A stretch of DNA of 64,000 bases from Scatomorpha sp964367935 (GCA_964367935.1 CAYIYZ010000002.1:1-64000), one strand, 5' to 3'. Counted from the first letter of the stretch, positions 35,871-45,850 are shown. Made by a program: numbers and translations. Notes: generated by a model not told the origin, from the sequence alone.

Positions 35871-37817
35871 TTAGATGCTCAGTGCTGCATGGTGGCCTTG
35901 ATACATTGCACTCGTAATATTTGCTACACGCACACAGTCGCCTATCTCACGAACATAGGGTGCAGTCCCGATGAGTCCGCTTACTATATCACGATTTGCC
36001 CTCTGCCCCACAGCACAGATAACGGTTTCGCCCTCAACAAAAACTTCCTTGCCGTCCTTATCCTTACAAAGGACGCCCTTATCGGCAATCTCCGTAGCTG
36101 TAAGCTCAAGATTAGAGCTAACACACTCTGCCACCGTTTTGAGCAATATGGGTCTCTGCCTGATATTGGCGTCATACGCAAGCTCATCCTTCATCTCTAT
36201 GAGCTCCACTTTCTTGCCGTCCTGCGCCAAATGTATGGCACACTCGACACCCGATATACCGCCGCCTATGACGACTACCGTATCCTTTATCTTATCCGCT
36301 ACCTTGTAATAGTCATTCACAACTATTACGTTGTCGCCATTGACACCCTTTATGTTCGGGATTATGGGCGAGGAGCCAACCGCTATGAGCAGAGCGTCGG
36401 GCTTCATATTTTCTATGTATGCAGCGTCAACCGTCGTGTTTTTAAGTATTTTAACGCCCTCTTCTACGGCCTGTGCCTCAAGTGTCAACCCAAGCTCGTA
36501 CATCTCCCGCTTAAAGTGTATTGCCTGCTCACACTTCAATATTCCGCCAAGCTCCGCTTCCCTCTCGCACAAAGTGACATCGTGACCTCTCTGTGCAGCG
36601 GTAACCGCCGCCTTAAGACCCGCTATACCGCCACCGACAACGAGCACTTTCTTGGGCTTATTGGTCGGGATTATATCCGTTCCCTCGACTTCTCTGCCTA
36701 TCTGGGGGTTCACTGTGCAACGGCGTGTCTGCGTCACGGGGCGCTCCGCCATGCAGACAAAGCATCTGAGACATTTGACTATCTTGTCCTCATTATTCGC
36801 CTCCACCTTACGAGGCAGGTACGGGTCAGCCAGTATAGCACGACCCATGTAAACAACATCAGCCTTACCGGAGGCAATGATTTCCTCCATCATCTTGGGG
36901 TCATTCAGAGCACCTATAGTAGCAACGGGCTTACTTACGTGCTTTTTAATCTCTGCGGCAAGATACACATTCGCACCGTGCTCCGAGAACATGGAGAGAT
37001 GCGTCGTGAAGAAACCGTACTGGTAAGAACCTGCGGAAACATGGATGAGATCCGCATAGGGCTCTATGGCTTTCGCTATCTTTATGCCCTCCTCAAGGTC
37101 ATATCCGCCCTCGAAAAGCTCGGATCCGCTTATACGTACCTCTATGGGGAATCCTACACCGACAGCCTCACGTACCGCACTCAAAACCTCAAGTGTGAAG
37201 CGAATACGATTTTCAAAACTGCCGCCGTATTCATCGGTACGCTTGTTGAAAAACGGTGATATGAACTGGTTCAGCAGCCAGGTATGACCTGCATGTACCA
37301 TGACCATCTCGTATCCTACACGCTTTGCAAGTGTTGCCGCATCCGCATATGCCTGTACTATCTCATTTATCTGCTCCTTTGTCAGTGCCGTTACTTTCAT
37401 GCCGTCGGGTCTCTTGACGTCACTGGGACCGTACTGTGTAAGGCTTGTCTTCTTGCTCTTGTCCGCCATGTACGTACCTGCGTATTGACCCGAGTGTGAA
37501 AGCTCTATACTCGGAACTGCGCCCTGACGCTTTATTCCATCTGCACAGAAGGTGTAGCTCGCCAAAGCTCCGACAATTTTGGTGTCGAGGTGTAGCATGT
37601 GTGACCCGTCTGTCTCGGGGTGCACTACAAGCTCACTCATAGTGACTGCACCCGCTCCGCCTTTAGCACGCAACTCGTAGAATGCCCTCGTTCTCTCACC
37701 GGGCACGCAATTGTCGTCGATGTCCGTTGCACCTATAGGGGAAGCGAACATCCTGTTTCTGAAGTTTACGTTGCCTAAGGTTATGGGTGAACATAGGTTA
37801 GGGTAATTCTTGTGCAT
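35871..37817 (-). CDS. BaiCD/FadH-type NADH:flavin oxidoreductase (648 aa)
   Basis: Three-domain old-yellow-enzyme-type ene-reductase expected to carry FMN, a [4Fe-4S] cluster and FAD/NAD(P)H. N-terminal TIM barrel (1-350) with HAGHTWLLNQFISPFFNKRT followed by DEYGGSFENR. Cluster motif CLRCFVC plus a fourth Cys in RRCTVNP (about 345-370). Then FAD (VLVVGGGIAGLKAAV) and NAD (VVVIGGGISGVECAI) Rossmann motifs. Start: ATG 37817 with GGAGG 8 bases upstream. The Tyr that donates a proton in FadH (GYL block) is replaced by Trp (HTWLL). It is cotranscribed with the MFS gene 30 bases upstream and probably under PadR. The substrate is an alpha,beta-unsaturated carbonyl compound or CoA ester, identity unknown. 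Confidence 0.9.
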   Translation of the reverse strand: MHKNYPNLCSPITLGNVNFRNRMFASPIGATDIDDNCVPGERTRAFYELRAKGGAGAVTMSELVVHPETDGSHMLHLDTKIVGALASYTFCADGIKRQGAVPSIELSHSGQYAGTYMADKSKKTSLTQYGPSDVKRPDGMKVTALTKEQINEIVQAYADAATLAKRVGYEMVMVHAGHTWLLNQFISPFFNKRTDEYGGSFENRIRFTLEVLSAVREAVGVGFPIEVRISGSELFEGGYDLEEGIKIAKAIEPYADLIHVSAGSYQYGFFTTHLSMFSEHGANVYLAAEIKKHVSKPVATIGALNDPKMMEEIIASGKADVVYMGRAILADPYLPRKVEANNEDKIVKCLRCFVCMAERPVTQTRRCTVNPQIGREVEGTDIIPTNKPKKVLVVGGGIAGLKAAVTAAQRGHDVTLCEREAELGGILKCEQAIHFKREMYELGLTLEAQAVEEGVKILKNTTVDAAYIENMKPDALLIAVGSSPIIPNIKGVNGDNVIVVNDYYKVADKIKDTVVVIGGGISGVECAIHLAQDGKKVELIEMKDELAYDANIRQRPILLKTVAECVSSNLELTATEIADKGVLCKDKDGKEVFVEGETVICAVGQRANRDIVSGLIGTAPYVREIGDCVRVANITSAMYQGHHAALSI

Positions 37818-37847
37818 TTTATTTTCCTCCATTTTTTATTTATATTT

Positions 37848-39089
37848 TTAGCCTACTTTTGATTTCGTCTTATTGAGTGCCCTGTATACGAATGTAAGTG
37901 CCAATCCCGAAGCGCAGAGTCCGCAAGCTATAAGGAAAGCGTTACTGTACGCTCCGTCTTGGTTATATACCGTGTTCATAATCGTGGGGCCGAAGTAGCC
38001 TGCGAGAGCGAAACCTATAAACATTATGCCGAAGTTCACACTGTTGTTTTTAGGTCCGAACTGGTCTGCCGTAAAGCCGGGAAATACGCCCATAAACGAG
38101 CCGAAGCAAACACCGATAACAGAGATCCCTAAGTAGAAAGTGAAAACACTTCCTGCAGAGGTTAAGTACAAAGAGATAAGTCCGCCTATAGATAATGTAC
38201 AGAAAAGCGCCAAAGTGTTTATGCGTCCTATTCTATCCGATATATATCCTGCGACTATTCGTCCGCCCACATTAAATAGCGCCAAAACAGATACAGCTGC
38301 ACTTGCCTCTATAGGCGTCATACCTACTACGTTTTTAGCAACAGCGGACGCCTGTGAGATAATCATCATGCCCGAGAACGCACCGCAAGTTAAAAGTAAA
38401 AGCATTACATAGAATGCAGGCTTTTTTATCATAGCCTTCCAGTCGTCGTTAGCAGGCCCTTGACCTTGGGGCATGGCGGGAGGAGTGTATCCATCCGGCA
38501 CAAAGCCTTGTGGGCAAGTAACTATGGTGAGTGCGCTCACGCATACGATGACAGCAAAGGCTGCTCCTATAGACTTAAAGGCAAATGTAGCGTCCTGTGC
38601 TGCTACGATTATAGTGATGATAGGCGGTAGTATAACTGAACTCAGACCGTAAAGAGCAGTTGTTATGCCTCCTATGAGACCTCGCCTATCGGGGAAGAAC
38701 TTTATACATGTACTGACGGTTGCACCGTATGCCATGCCGAGACCCAGTCCCGCTACCAAGCCATAGCTTACGATGAGAAAGCCTACACTCGTGGCAAAAC
38801 CCGAGGCTACCATGCCGCCGCCGAACATGAGACCTCCCAAGAAAATCACCTTCTTCGGACCGAACTTGTCGTTAAACCAACCACCGGAAATCATGGTGAT
38901 GGGTCCTACGGAGTTCGCTATGGTATATACGATCGCCAAGTCACCTACGGTGAGCTGTGTGCCCGTCACAGTACTCAAGTACTCAGACATGGAAGCTGCA
39001 AACACGCTCCAAGCATAGATAGAACCGAGACATAGGTTAATCAGGCAACATGCAATTAGTACATACCATCTTCTTTTTGTCAGATTCAT
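37848..39089 (-). CDS. OFA-type MFS transporter (413 aa)
   Basis: Twelve-helix carrier of the oxalate:formate antiporter branch: RRWYVLIACCLINLCLGSIY followed by AWSVFA at TM1, GGWFNDKFGPKKVIFLGGL loop, FPDRRGLIGGITTALYGLSS after TM4, GRIVAGYISDRIGR after TM8. Start at ATG 39089 (GGGGGA upstream); the TTG at 39092 is directly adjacent. It is the first gene of the two-gene operon with the flavin reductase and is driven by TTGACA-N17-TATATT at 39187-39159. It is presumed to import the reductase substrate or exchange it for the product. Confidence 0.88.
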   Translation of the reverse strand: MNLTKRRWYVLIACCLINLCLGSIYAWSVFAASMSEYLSTVTGTQLTVGDLAIVYTIANSVGPITMISGGWFNDKFGPKKVIFLGGLMFGGGMVASGFATSVGFLIVSYGLVAGLGLGMAYGATVSTCIKFFPDRRGLIGGITTALYGLSSVILPPIITIIVAAQDATFAFKSIGAAFAVIVCVSALTIVTCPQGFVPDGYTPPAMPQGQGPANDDWKAMIKKPAFYVMLLLLTCGAFSGMMIISQASAVAKNVVGMTPIEASAAVSVLALFNVGGRIVAGYISDRIGRINTLALFCTLSIGGLISLYLTSAGSVFTFYLGISVIGVCFGSFMGVFPGFTADQFGPKNNSVNFGIMFIGFALAGYFGPTIMNTVYNQDGAYSNAFLIACGLCASGLALTFVYRALNKTKSKVG

Positions 39090-39158
39090 CAAAAATCCCC
39101 CTACTTTCTTTTCTTTAAGTTGATTGTCGCAATAGTTAAATATTTATCTAACGCAAAA

Positions 39159-39203
39159 AATATAACATATAATATTAGACATGTCAATTTTTACATATTG
39201 AAT
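39159..39203. promoter_or_regulatory. Divergent promoters with a PadR-type box
   Basis: Minus strand: TTGACA (39187-39182), 17 bases, TATATT (39164-39159), near consensus, for the MFS-reductase operon. Plus strand: TTGAAT (39198-39203), 17 bases, TAAGCT, for padR. ATGT-N8-ACAT at 39181-39196 is the operator form known for PadR-family repressors and covers the minus-strand -35, so both directions could be repressed from one site. Confidence 0.75.
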
Positions 39204-39263
39204 TTTAAGTAAAAAAATGTTAAGCTGTTTTAGTCAAAACTTACAAAAGAAAGGTGTACTATT

Positions 39264-39821
39264 ATGCGCACATTAAAATATGCCCTGTTGGGTCTCTTAA
39301 ACGAGGAGAGTATGACGGGATATGACTTAGCTAAGCAGTTTGACCACGCCTTACTCGAGTTTTGGCACGCTAAACACAGCCAAATTTATCCCGAACTAAA
39401 GAAATTGCATGACGAGGGCTTTGTGTCTTACACTGTTGAGATTAGCGGAAACGTTCTCGAGAAAAAGGTATACTGCATTACTGATAGTGGCAGAGATGAG
39501 TTGGTGAGATGGCTCTCTTTGGATGAGGATATGGGATTTACTCATAAAGATGTGTTTAGGCTTAGGGTCTTTTTCAGTAGTAATTTGGATATAGATTCTC
39601 GAATTGAGATGTTTGAGAGGCAGCTTTTGAGGCATGAGAAAAGACTTAAGCACTTGCAAGGTAATAACGAAAAATTCGGCGGAGTTGTCCCTGACAGAGA
39701 TACGCACCTATTTGGAGATTTTTTAGTTCTGAAAAGTGCCATGATGAGGGAAGAAATGCTCATTGACTGGCTGAAATATTGTATAGCTATGTGCAGCGAA
39801 TCAGATGCGGGCACCTTGTAG
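39264..39821 (+). CDS. PadR-family transcription regulator
   Basis: 185 residues. N-terminal winged helix with the family signature (LKYALLGLLNEESMTGYDLA, FWHAKHSQIYPELKKLHDEG) and a C-terminal coiled-coil dimer region (MFERQLLRHEKRLKHLQ). PadR proteins repress phenolic-acid detoxification or drug-efflux genes and are released by the aromatic ligand. It is divergent from the MFS-flavin reductase operon with a canonical ATGT-N8-ACAT box between them, so it is most likely that operon's repressor. A phenylpropenoate or similar aromatic enoate is a reasonable guess for the ligand, not shown. Confidence 0.92.
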   Translation: MRTLKYALLGLLNEESMTGYDLAKQFDHALLEFWHAKHSQIYPELKKLHDEGFVSYTVEISGNVLEKKVYCITDSGRDELVRWLSLDEDMGFTHKDVFRLRVFFSSNLDIDSRIEMFERQLLRHEKRLKHLQGNNEKFGGVVPDRDTHLFGDFLVLKSAMMREEMLIDWLKYCIAMCSESDAGTL

Positions 39822-39840
39822 TTTAATACTTTATAAAGGC

Positions 39841-39871
39841 AAAAAGACACACCCGTTTGGTGTGTCTTTTT
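39841..39871 (+). terminator. Intrinsic terminator of padR
   Basis: AAAAAGACACACC with its complement (39859-39871), loop CGTTT; 20 bases after the stop. Confidence 0.85.
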
Positions 39872-39889
39872 GTGGAGAGGGCGATACAA

Positions 39890-39919
39890 AAAGGCGGTCA
39901 CCGTGAAGGTGACCGCTTT
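39890..39919 (-). terminator. Intrinsic terminator (GGTGACCGCC family)
   Basis: AAAGGCGGTCACC/GGTGACCGCTTT, loop GTGAA. It follows the SLH gene stop by 12 bases on the minus strand. Confidence 0.85.
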
Positions 39920-39931
39920 TACTATGTTTAT

Positions 39932-42900
39932 TTATTCCGCTGTGAGATATCTCGTGAGCATGGTTGCCATTTGGGCTCTTGTCGCCTCGCCTTGTGGCTC
40001 GAGTGCGCCCTCTATGCCTGAGATTATGCCCTCGACTACTGCCCACTCCATTGCAGCTACTGCCCAGTCAGAGACGCTCTCGCCGTCACTAAACTGTCCG
40101 AGCATCGTCTGCTGTGTCACGTTCTCGGGTGCAGCATACCTATACAGCATAGTCGCAAACTCCTCACGAGTGATGTTGCCGTCTGGGTTCGTGCCGTCGG
40201 AGACCTCGTTCTCTACAGCCCAGTCCTGTGCCACGGAGTACCACGGGTCGCCGCCGTCGGTGTCAACGCCGCTCATGCGTGCGAGTACCGTCCACACCAT
40301 TGCTCTCGTCATGTTGTCGTTCGGCGCAAACTCAGTATCGCTTGTACCTGTCATTATTTCGCTCTCGAAAGCGTACAGCACCGCATCGTAGTACCAGTCA
40401 CCCGAAAGTACATCCGTGAAACTCATTGCTTCGTATACCACCATGTAGAGCGAGAAGTGATTTGTCTTGAAGGTCAAAATGCCATCCACAAAACTACTCT
40501 CTATGAGCGTCTTTTTGCCCTCATCGTCCACGTAGTAGACCTTGAGGTTTGCCGCTGTTTCGCCCTCTGCAAGTGTATATGGCAAGCTGATTGTGACCTC
40601 TCCCGTCTCGAAGTCCGTAAACTCTACGCCGTCCACGAGCACTTGTAAGTCAAGTACGAGGTTATCGCCCACTACAACTTTCTGTGCATCGTTTACATCG
40701 GCGGGGTCGGCCTCTTTTGCAATAAACTCGACAGTTTTGCCTTCGGCTTTATCTAAGATTGCATCCAGTGCCGCTGTGTCGAACTCGGCTTCAATCTCAT
40801 CATCACCGTTGACGGTCAGGCTATCGCCACTCTCTGCAAGTTCCTTGAAATCATCACTTGTGAGGGGGTCTTCGGAATCAACAGTGTTGTCGGGTGTGGC
40901 TACACCACCACCGCCACCGCCGCCTGTTGAAACAGGGACTGCCGGCGTAGCACTTGCCATGCCGCTTGCGCTTGTGCCTTTACTGTTTGTGGCACTTACG
41001 GTGAAGCTGTATTCCGTGCCGTTTTCCAGATTTCCAAACACATAGCTTGTGATATTCGGCGTTAACTCTATGGGAGCATCGCTGCCCATCTGCACGATAT
41101 AGCCCATTATCGGACTGCCACCGTCAAATGCTGTCCACGACAGGGTAACTTGACCGTTGCCTGCTGTGGCGGTGACACTCGGTGCGTCGGGGGATGTGGC
41201 ATCTACTGTTATAACCTTAGCCATTACCGAGCCACTATAATTACCCGTACCTGTTGCCACCAAGGTAATAGTAGCTCCTAAATCATCTTTTGTTAGGGTA
41301 TAGCTTGCACCCGTGCCGATTGTCTCAGCAGAAGCTGTGCTTAAGGTGTTTCGTTGCCACTTTAAGCTATAGTCAGTGCCGCTTGTCAGGTCACTTGTAA
41401 CACTCAAAGTGTCGCCTACTGCCGGAGCAGTTATGTCTCCTGTCGATACAACTGTAAAATCATCATTTTTCAACAGAGTTGTGCCTACCGTCACCTGCTC
41501 TTGCCAATAACCTGTGTAGTCATCGCCCGGCACAAATCGAGCTATCAGTGTTGCGCCTGCATCGTCCTGTGTTACCGTGTAGCTCACTCCCGTGTGTATA
41601 GGAGTGTCAGTGACTTCATTGCGATACCACTTGATTGCACCACCATAGAGTGAAATTATGACATCTCCGCCGCCAACCGCAATCACGTCACCGGCTTCAA
41701 TCTGACCTTCGGTGCCGCCTACGACATTAGTTTCCTCTACGATGAGCATAGAGGTACCCGGTATATCCGCTTTTACTACGCTTACTACTTTGGATACTTC
41801 ACTTGTGCCTGTGTAGTTGCCGTCTGCTATCGCTTTTGCGACTACCGTGATGTGACTATTGGAGTCACTAAGATTCACGGTATATATCGGTGCGGTGGGG
41901 CCTCCTGCAGGTGCGGCGTTCACCATCCAAGTCCACTCGAGCTCACTGTTTGCAACATCTGCTAAGCCTGCCGAGAGCACTTGCCCTACTTCGGCAGTAC
42001 CGCTGATGATCGGCTCAAGTCCGGCTATGCTTGCCTTTTCGATGGTAAACTCCTTGCTCGCCTTGGGGTCTGAGTCTATGTAGTTACCCGTCGCACTTGC
42101 CGTCAGAATGACCTTTGCCGTGCCGGCATCGGTGTTGTTCTCGTAGCTGACGGTGTAGTCCGCACGATCAAGCAAATCGCCGTCCGTCACAGTCGGTGTG
42201 GGTTCGTGCGCATTGCCGTTGTAGGTTACAGCGGCAATATCGCCTACCATGCTATCTGACAGCGCCTTCGGCGCAATAGTAAATTCTTCAGAGGTGCTAC
42301 TACCTACATAGATGTTGCTATTTAAGATCGCCGTTACAGTGTAGGTGCCTGCATCTGTCGGCTTGGTTGCATTGCTGTAGGCTACACCGCCACGAGTCGT
42401 GCCCTCGTAGAGGTAAGTCCAAGTAGGATTTGCCTCCGTACCGTTACTGCCTATCTCCGTCTGCTGCGCTGTCGGGTCAGCCAAGGCATCACCGTATGTC
42501 ACGTCTGTCGGGACGGTCACCGTTACGTTCACGGGCATTTTCTCCGTAATCGTAAAGCTCACTGTGGGCATGGTCGCAGTTACCGTCGCCCACTCCGGGA
42601 AATTGTCGTCTGTCATAGTGACGGTTACCGTCTGGTATTGCTCTGCAGTGACCAAAGCCGCCGCTGCTTTGAAGTCGTTAAGGTCACTGTCCCATGTTGG
42701 TGTGAATGTAGTGTTATTGTCGATAAGATCATAATCAAGCGTGACAGCGGAGGTCAAGCCCAACTCGCTCAAATCCGTCATGGCATTGATCTGCGCAACA
42801 GAATATGTGCCGCCCGTGGGTAAATTCGTAATTGCCGTTAACGTCACGGGGTTTACGGTGACGATATTTTGAATCACGCTCGTGTAGGTGTTGAAGTTAC

Positions 42901-45712
42901 TGCCCACTGCTAGTGTACCCGTGTAGGTATAGGTACCGCCCTTGGGGTTATAGGGTTCGGGGGCAACAGACCAGGTGAGGCCGAGCTCTGCTAATCCGCT
43001 ACCGTAGTTGGCTTGAACCTTGCTCGGCAAGCCGGCATAGCTTCTAAGTGTCTCAGCATTTGTGTTGCGTGAGTCATTCGCCAAGATAGGCACAGGGTTT
43101 GCTGTGAGGTCAGAGGGGGATGTTATATTGACGATATAAGCCTTTGTGATGTCCACCGTCACATCCGTAGGTTCTGTGATTGTGTAGTTTCCGTTGGTGG
43201 TCACAAACGCACCGTCCGCAAAACTTACCGCCTTGCCTTCACCGACATCGACAGTGGCTATTAAACCCCTTTCCGGCATGGTGAAGCCTGTAAGGTCGCT
43301 TACCGTATCACCATTCTCAAAGCCGCTTAGCGTGCCGCCAGTAAGGGTAACAGCTGTTGTGCCGTCATATACTCTGTCCGTGGCTTCAAAGCCGCTTACA
43401 CTTAGGGTCTTCGGGGCTACGGTGACCGTTCCATCGGCGAGAGTGACGGGGACATCCACATAAGTTTGAGGCGTATCACTGCTGTTGAATACAACACTGT
43501 AGATCATATTATTGCCGGCGTCGGGGACTGTGTCAGCATCGACTACCGAGAATGTTCCCGGAATATCTACACCGTTCACACTTGCACTACCGCCGTCAAA
43601 GGTAATAATTTCACCCCAAGTGTCGCCGTAGGTTGGCTTATCTTTCACCGTAACGGAGGGAAGTGTAAAGCTTATGCCGAGCATGGAAGGCGTAGCGTGT
43701 ACAGGATAACCTTCGTTAACACCTGATTTTTCTGTCCATCTGATACTGTCGCCGGTTACTCCTGCATTGAGTGCTGCGAGGAGGTTGTCCGTCGGGATAC
43801 TGCTGTTGGCATTGGTAATGTTCGTAATCTCCGAGTTAGGAGATTCGAAGGATCCGACGTTACTGACATCGTCGTCACTCTCACCTATGCCTGTATTCGC
43901 ACTGTCCTTTAGCCAATAGCAGTTTGTGATGGTTCCCATGCTTGCCCTTCCTGCAACACTGCCAATTCTGGAATCTGCTCCGTTTGCGCTTACGGTGCCT
44001 GTATTGTAGCTATTCGTCACAGTGCCATCAGTATGCAACATGTATCCAACCACGCCACCGGTGCTGGAATTAGCTCCGATTGTGGAAACAGTGCCGGTAT
44101 TGTAGCTGTTCGTGATGGAGCCTTCATTAAACCCAACCACACCGCCGACGTTGACATTATCACCGCTTACGGAAATATCACCTGTATTACAGCTATTCGT
44201 AACCGTGCCTCCGATCTCGTTACTTCCTGCCAAACCGCCGACTTTTGTAGTATTGCCGCTTCCGTAAAGGAAGGCACTACTTGTGCTGTTCTTTACCTCG
44301 CCATAGTTCTGACCAACTACGCCACTTATATAATCCGGCCCTGTGATGCTACCGCTGACGCTAATGTTTTGTACTGTGCCATTTCCGCCTACCGCACCGA
44401 AGAGACCTTGCCGACTTTCATCAGTGTATATGTACAAGCCGGAAACACTGTTGCCGCCGCCGTCAAAGGTGCCGTTAAAGTTTTGAAATATGCCAATCGG
44501 CTCCCACATGTGCCCCGTGAGGTCTATGTCTTTTGTGAGGGTATAGGTGGTATTGCTCTCGTAATTATCAATGAGCCAAGCCAACTCTGCAGCTGAGCTG
44601 ATTTGATAGATGCCCTCATTTCGTTCGGGTTTTTCCGCATAATCACTCCAATAAGTCGTAAAGACGGGATATTCACCATTTTCGTCCGTCTTAGTTAGCC
44701 AAAATTGGGCTTCTGTGAAAGCGTGGCTCTCTTTGCTATACGCAAGCACTCCCGCATTGAGCGCTGCGAGGAGATTCGCTGTGGGTATATCGCCGTTGGC
44801 ATTAGTGAGGTTCGTAATCGCCGAGGTAGGAGATTCAAAGGATCCGACGTTATTGACATAGCCGGACCTCTCACCCATGCCCGTATTCGCACTGTCCTTT
44901 AGCCAATAGCAGTTTGTGACAAAGCTTTCATCATCGAGCAATCCTGCAATACCGCCGACTTTGGCAGACTCATCGCTTGCGCTGACAGCGCCGGTGTTGT
45001 AGCTGTTTTCGATGCGTGAGTATCCTGGAATACTCCCCACCACGCCGCCAACATTAGCATTACCGCTGACCTCTGCGGTGTTATAGCTATTTGCGACTAT
45101 GCCTCTGTTAAAACCCACTATACCGCCAACGTCGCTACCTGTTGCGTTGACCGTGCCATTGTAGACACAGTTTGTGACAGAGCATAGATCGCTCCTTCCC
45201 ACCACGCCGCCAACATTTGTCTTGCCGGTGACATCACCCGTGACCTTGAGGTTTTTCACTGTGACAAGCGTGTCTAGAAGACCACTCGCACCAATATAGC
45301 CACCATTACCAATATAGCCAAAAAGACCTTGGTTGTCGGCATCGGGGCTATTTATATACAGTCCGGTAATTTCAAAATTACCGCCGTCAAAGATGCCTAA
45401 GAAAGTGTTGCTACTTGTACCTATGGGCGTCCACGGCCGGTTGTTCAAGTTAATGTCGCCCGTGAGTTTGAAGTACTTAGCTTCGTAGTCAGTACCGCCG
45501 TTTACGCTGCTCGCCAAAAAGGCAAGCTCCGCCCCGGTGCTGATTTGAAATGGGTCAGCCTCCGTGCCTGTGCCACCGGCAAAAGCTGTGGCAGTGTCGC
45601 CTGTCCACGCTTCCCCTACCGCCTGTGCAGGCAGTGCCGTCATGGGCAGCAGAACTGCAACCATTAGGCAGAGGGTGAGCGTAATAGATAATATTTTTTT
45701 CGTGTTTTTCAT
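39932..45712 (-). CDS. GLUG-repeat / SLH surface protein (1926 aa)
   Basis: Largest complete surface protein here. ATG at 45712 with GGAGG 5 bases upstream. Signal peptide 1-35, GLUG repeats (about 90-650), several MBG-type beta repeats (about 690-1190; TVAPKTLSVSGFEATDRVYD), Ig-like repeats with LKWQRN / IKWYRN cores (about 1300-1540), a fibronectin type III domain (about 1555-1640; ATAGNGQVTLSWTAFDGG), a Gly-rich linker, the conserved DSEDPLTSDDFKELAESG domain, and three SLH repeats. Its N-terminal region is close to the gene at 1-5041, and its last 700 bases are nearly identical to the 12614 gene, so it is a mosaic of its paralogues. The adhesion role is inferred from architecture. Confidence 0.93.
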   Translation of the reverse strand: MKNTKKILSITLTLCLMVAVLLPMTALPAQAVGEAWTGDTATAFAGGTGTEADPFQISTGAELAFLASSVNGGTDYEAKYFKLTGDINLNNRPWTPIGTSSNTFLGIFDGGNFEITGLYINSPDADNQGLFGYIGNGGYIGASGLLDTLVTVKNLKVTGDVTGKTNVGGVVGRSDLCSVTNCVYNGTVNATGSDVGGIVGFNRGIVANSYNTAEVSGNANVGGVVGSIPGYSRIENSYNTGAVSASDESAKVGGIAGLLDDESFVTNCYWLKDSANTGMGERSGYVNNVGSFESPTSAITNLTNANGDIPTANLLAALNAGVLAYSKESHAFTEAQFWLTKTDENGEYPVFTTYWSDYAEKPERNEGIYQISSAAELAWLIDNYESNTTYTLTKDIDLTGHMWEPIGIFQNFNGTFDGGGNSVSGLYIYTDESRQGLFGAVGGNGTVQNISVSGSITGPDYISGVVGQNYGEVKNSTSSAFLYGSGNTTKVGGLAGSNEIGGTVTNSCNTGDISVSGDNVNVGGVVGFNEGSITNSYNTGTVSTIGANSSTGGVVGYMLHTDGTVTNSYNTGTVSANGADSRIGSVAGRASMGTITNCYWLKDSANTGIGESDDDVSNVGSFESPNSEITNITNANSSIPTDNLLAALNAGVTGDSIRWTEKSGVNEGYPVHATPSMLGISFTLPSVTVKDKPTYGDTWGEIITFDGGSASVNGVDIPGTFSVVDADTVPDAGNNMIYSVVFNSSDTPQTYVDVPVTLADGTVTVAPKTLSVSGFEATDRVYDGTTAVTLTGGTLSGFENGDTVSDLTGFTMPERGLIATVDVGEGKAVSFADGAFVTTNGNYTITEPTDVTVDITKAYIVNITSPSDLTANPVPILANDSRNTNAETLRSYAGLPSKVQANYGSGLAELGLTWSVAPEPYNPKGGTYTYTGTLAVGSNFNTYTSVIQNIVTVNPVTLTAITNLPTGGTYSVAQINAMTDLSELGLTSAVTLDYDLIDNNTTFTPTWDSDLNDFKAAAALVTAEQYQTVTVTMTDDNFPEWATVTATMPTVSFTITEKMPVNVTVTVPTDVTYGDALADPTAQQTEIGSNGTEANPTWTYLYEGTTRGGVAYSNATKPTDAGTYTVTAILNSNIYVGSSTSEEFTIAPKALSDSMVGDIAAVTYNGNAHEPTPTVTDGDLLDRADYTVSYENNTDAGTAKVILTASATGNYIDSDPKASKEFTIEKASIAGLEPIISGTAEVGQVLSAGLADVANSELEWTWMVNAAPAGGPTAPIYTVNLSDSNSHITVVAKAIADGNYTGTSEVSKVVSVVKADIPGTSMLIVEETNVVGGTEGQIEAGDVIAVGGGDVIISLYGGAIKWYRNEVTDTPIHTGVSYTVTQDDAGATLIARFVPGDDYTGYWQEQVTVGTTLLKNDDFTVVSTGDITAPAVGDTLSVTSDLTSGTDYSLKWQRNTLSTASAETIGTGASYTLTKDDLGATITLVATGTGNYSGSVMAKVITVDATSPDAPSVTATAGNGQVTLSWTAFDGGSPIMGYIVQMGSDAPIELTPNITSYVFGNLENGTEYSFTVSATNSKGTSASGMASATPAVPVSTGGGGGGGVATPDNTVDSEDPLTSDDFKELAESGDSLTVNGDDEIEAEFDTAALDAILDKAEGKTVEFIAKEADPADVNDAQKVVVGDNLVLDLQVLVDGVEFTDFETGEVTISLPYTLAEGETAANLKVYYVDDEGKKTLIESSFVDGILTFKTNHFSLYMVVYEAMSFTDVLSGDWYYDAVLYAFESEIMTGTSDTEFAPNDNMTRAMVWTVLARMSGVDTDGGDPWYSVAQDWAVENEVSDGTNPDGNITREEFATMLYRYAAPENVTQQTMLGQFSDGESVSDWAVAAMEWAVVEGIISGIEGALEPQGEATRAQMATMLTRYLTAE

Positions 45713-45850
45713 AAGTGCCTCCAGATATATGTATTGGGTATAAGGATAATCTCTATTAGTTTAACATAAAGGAGCACCTGGCGCAATGATTCTATTCGAC
45801 AAACCGGCGAAAGTGAAACGGTAGGGAAGTGATAGCATATAGGGATGCCG

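Noticed and set aside
35889..37259. 456-codon open frame on the plus strand
   Set aside because: It is fully antisense to the flavin reductase, which has clear cofactor motifs. The translated product has no recognisable domain.
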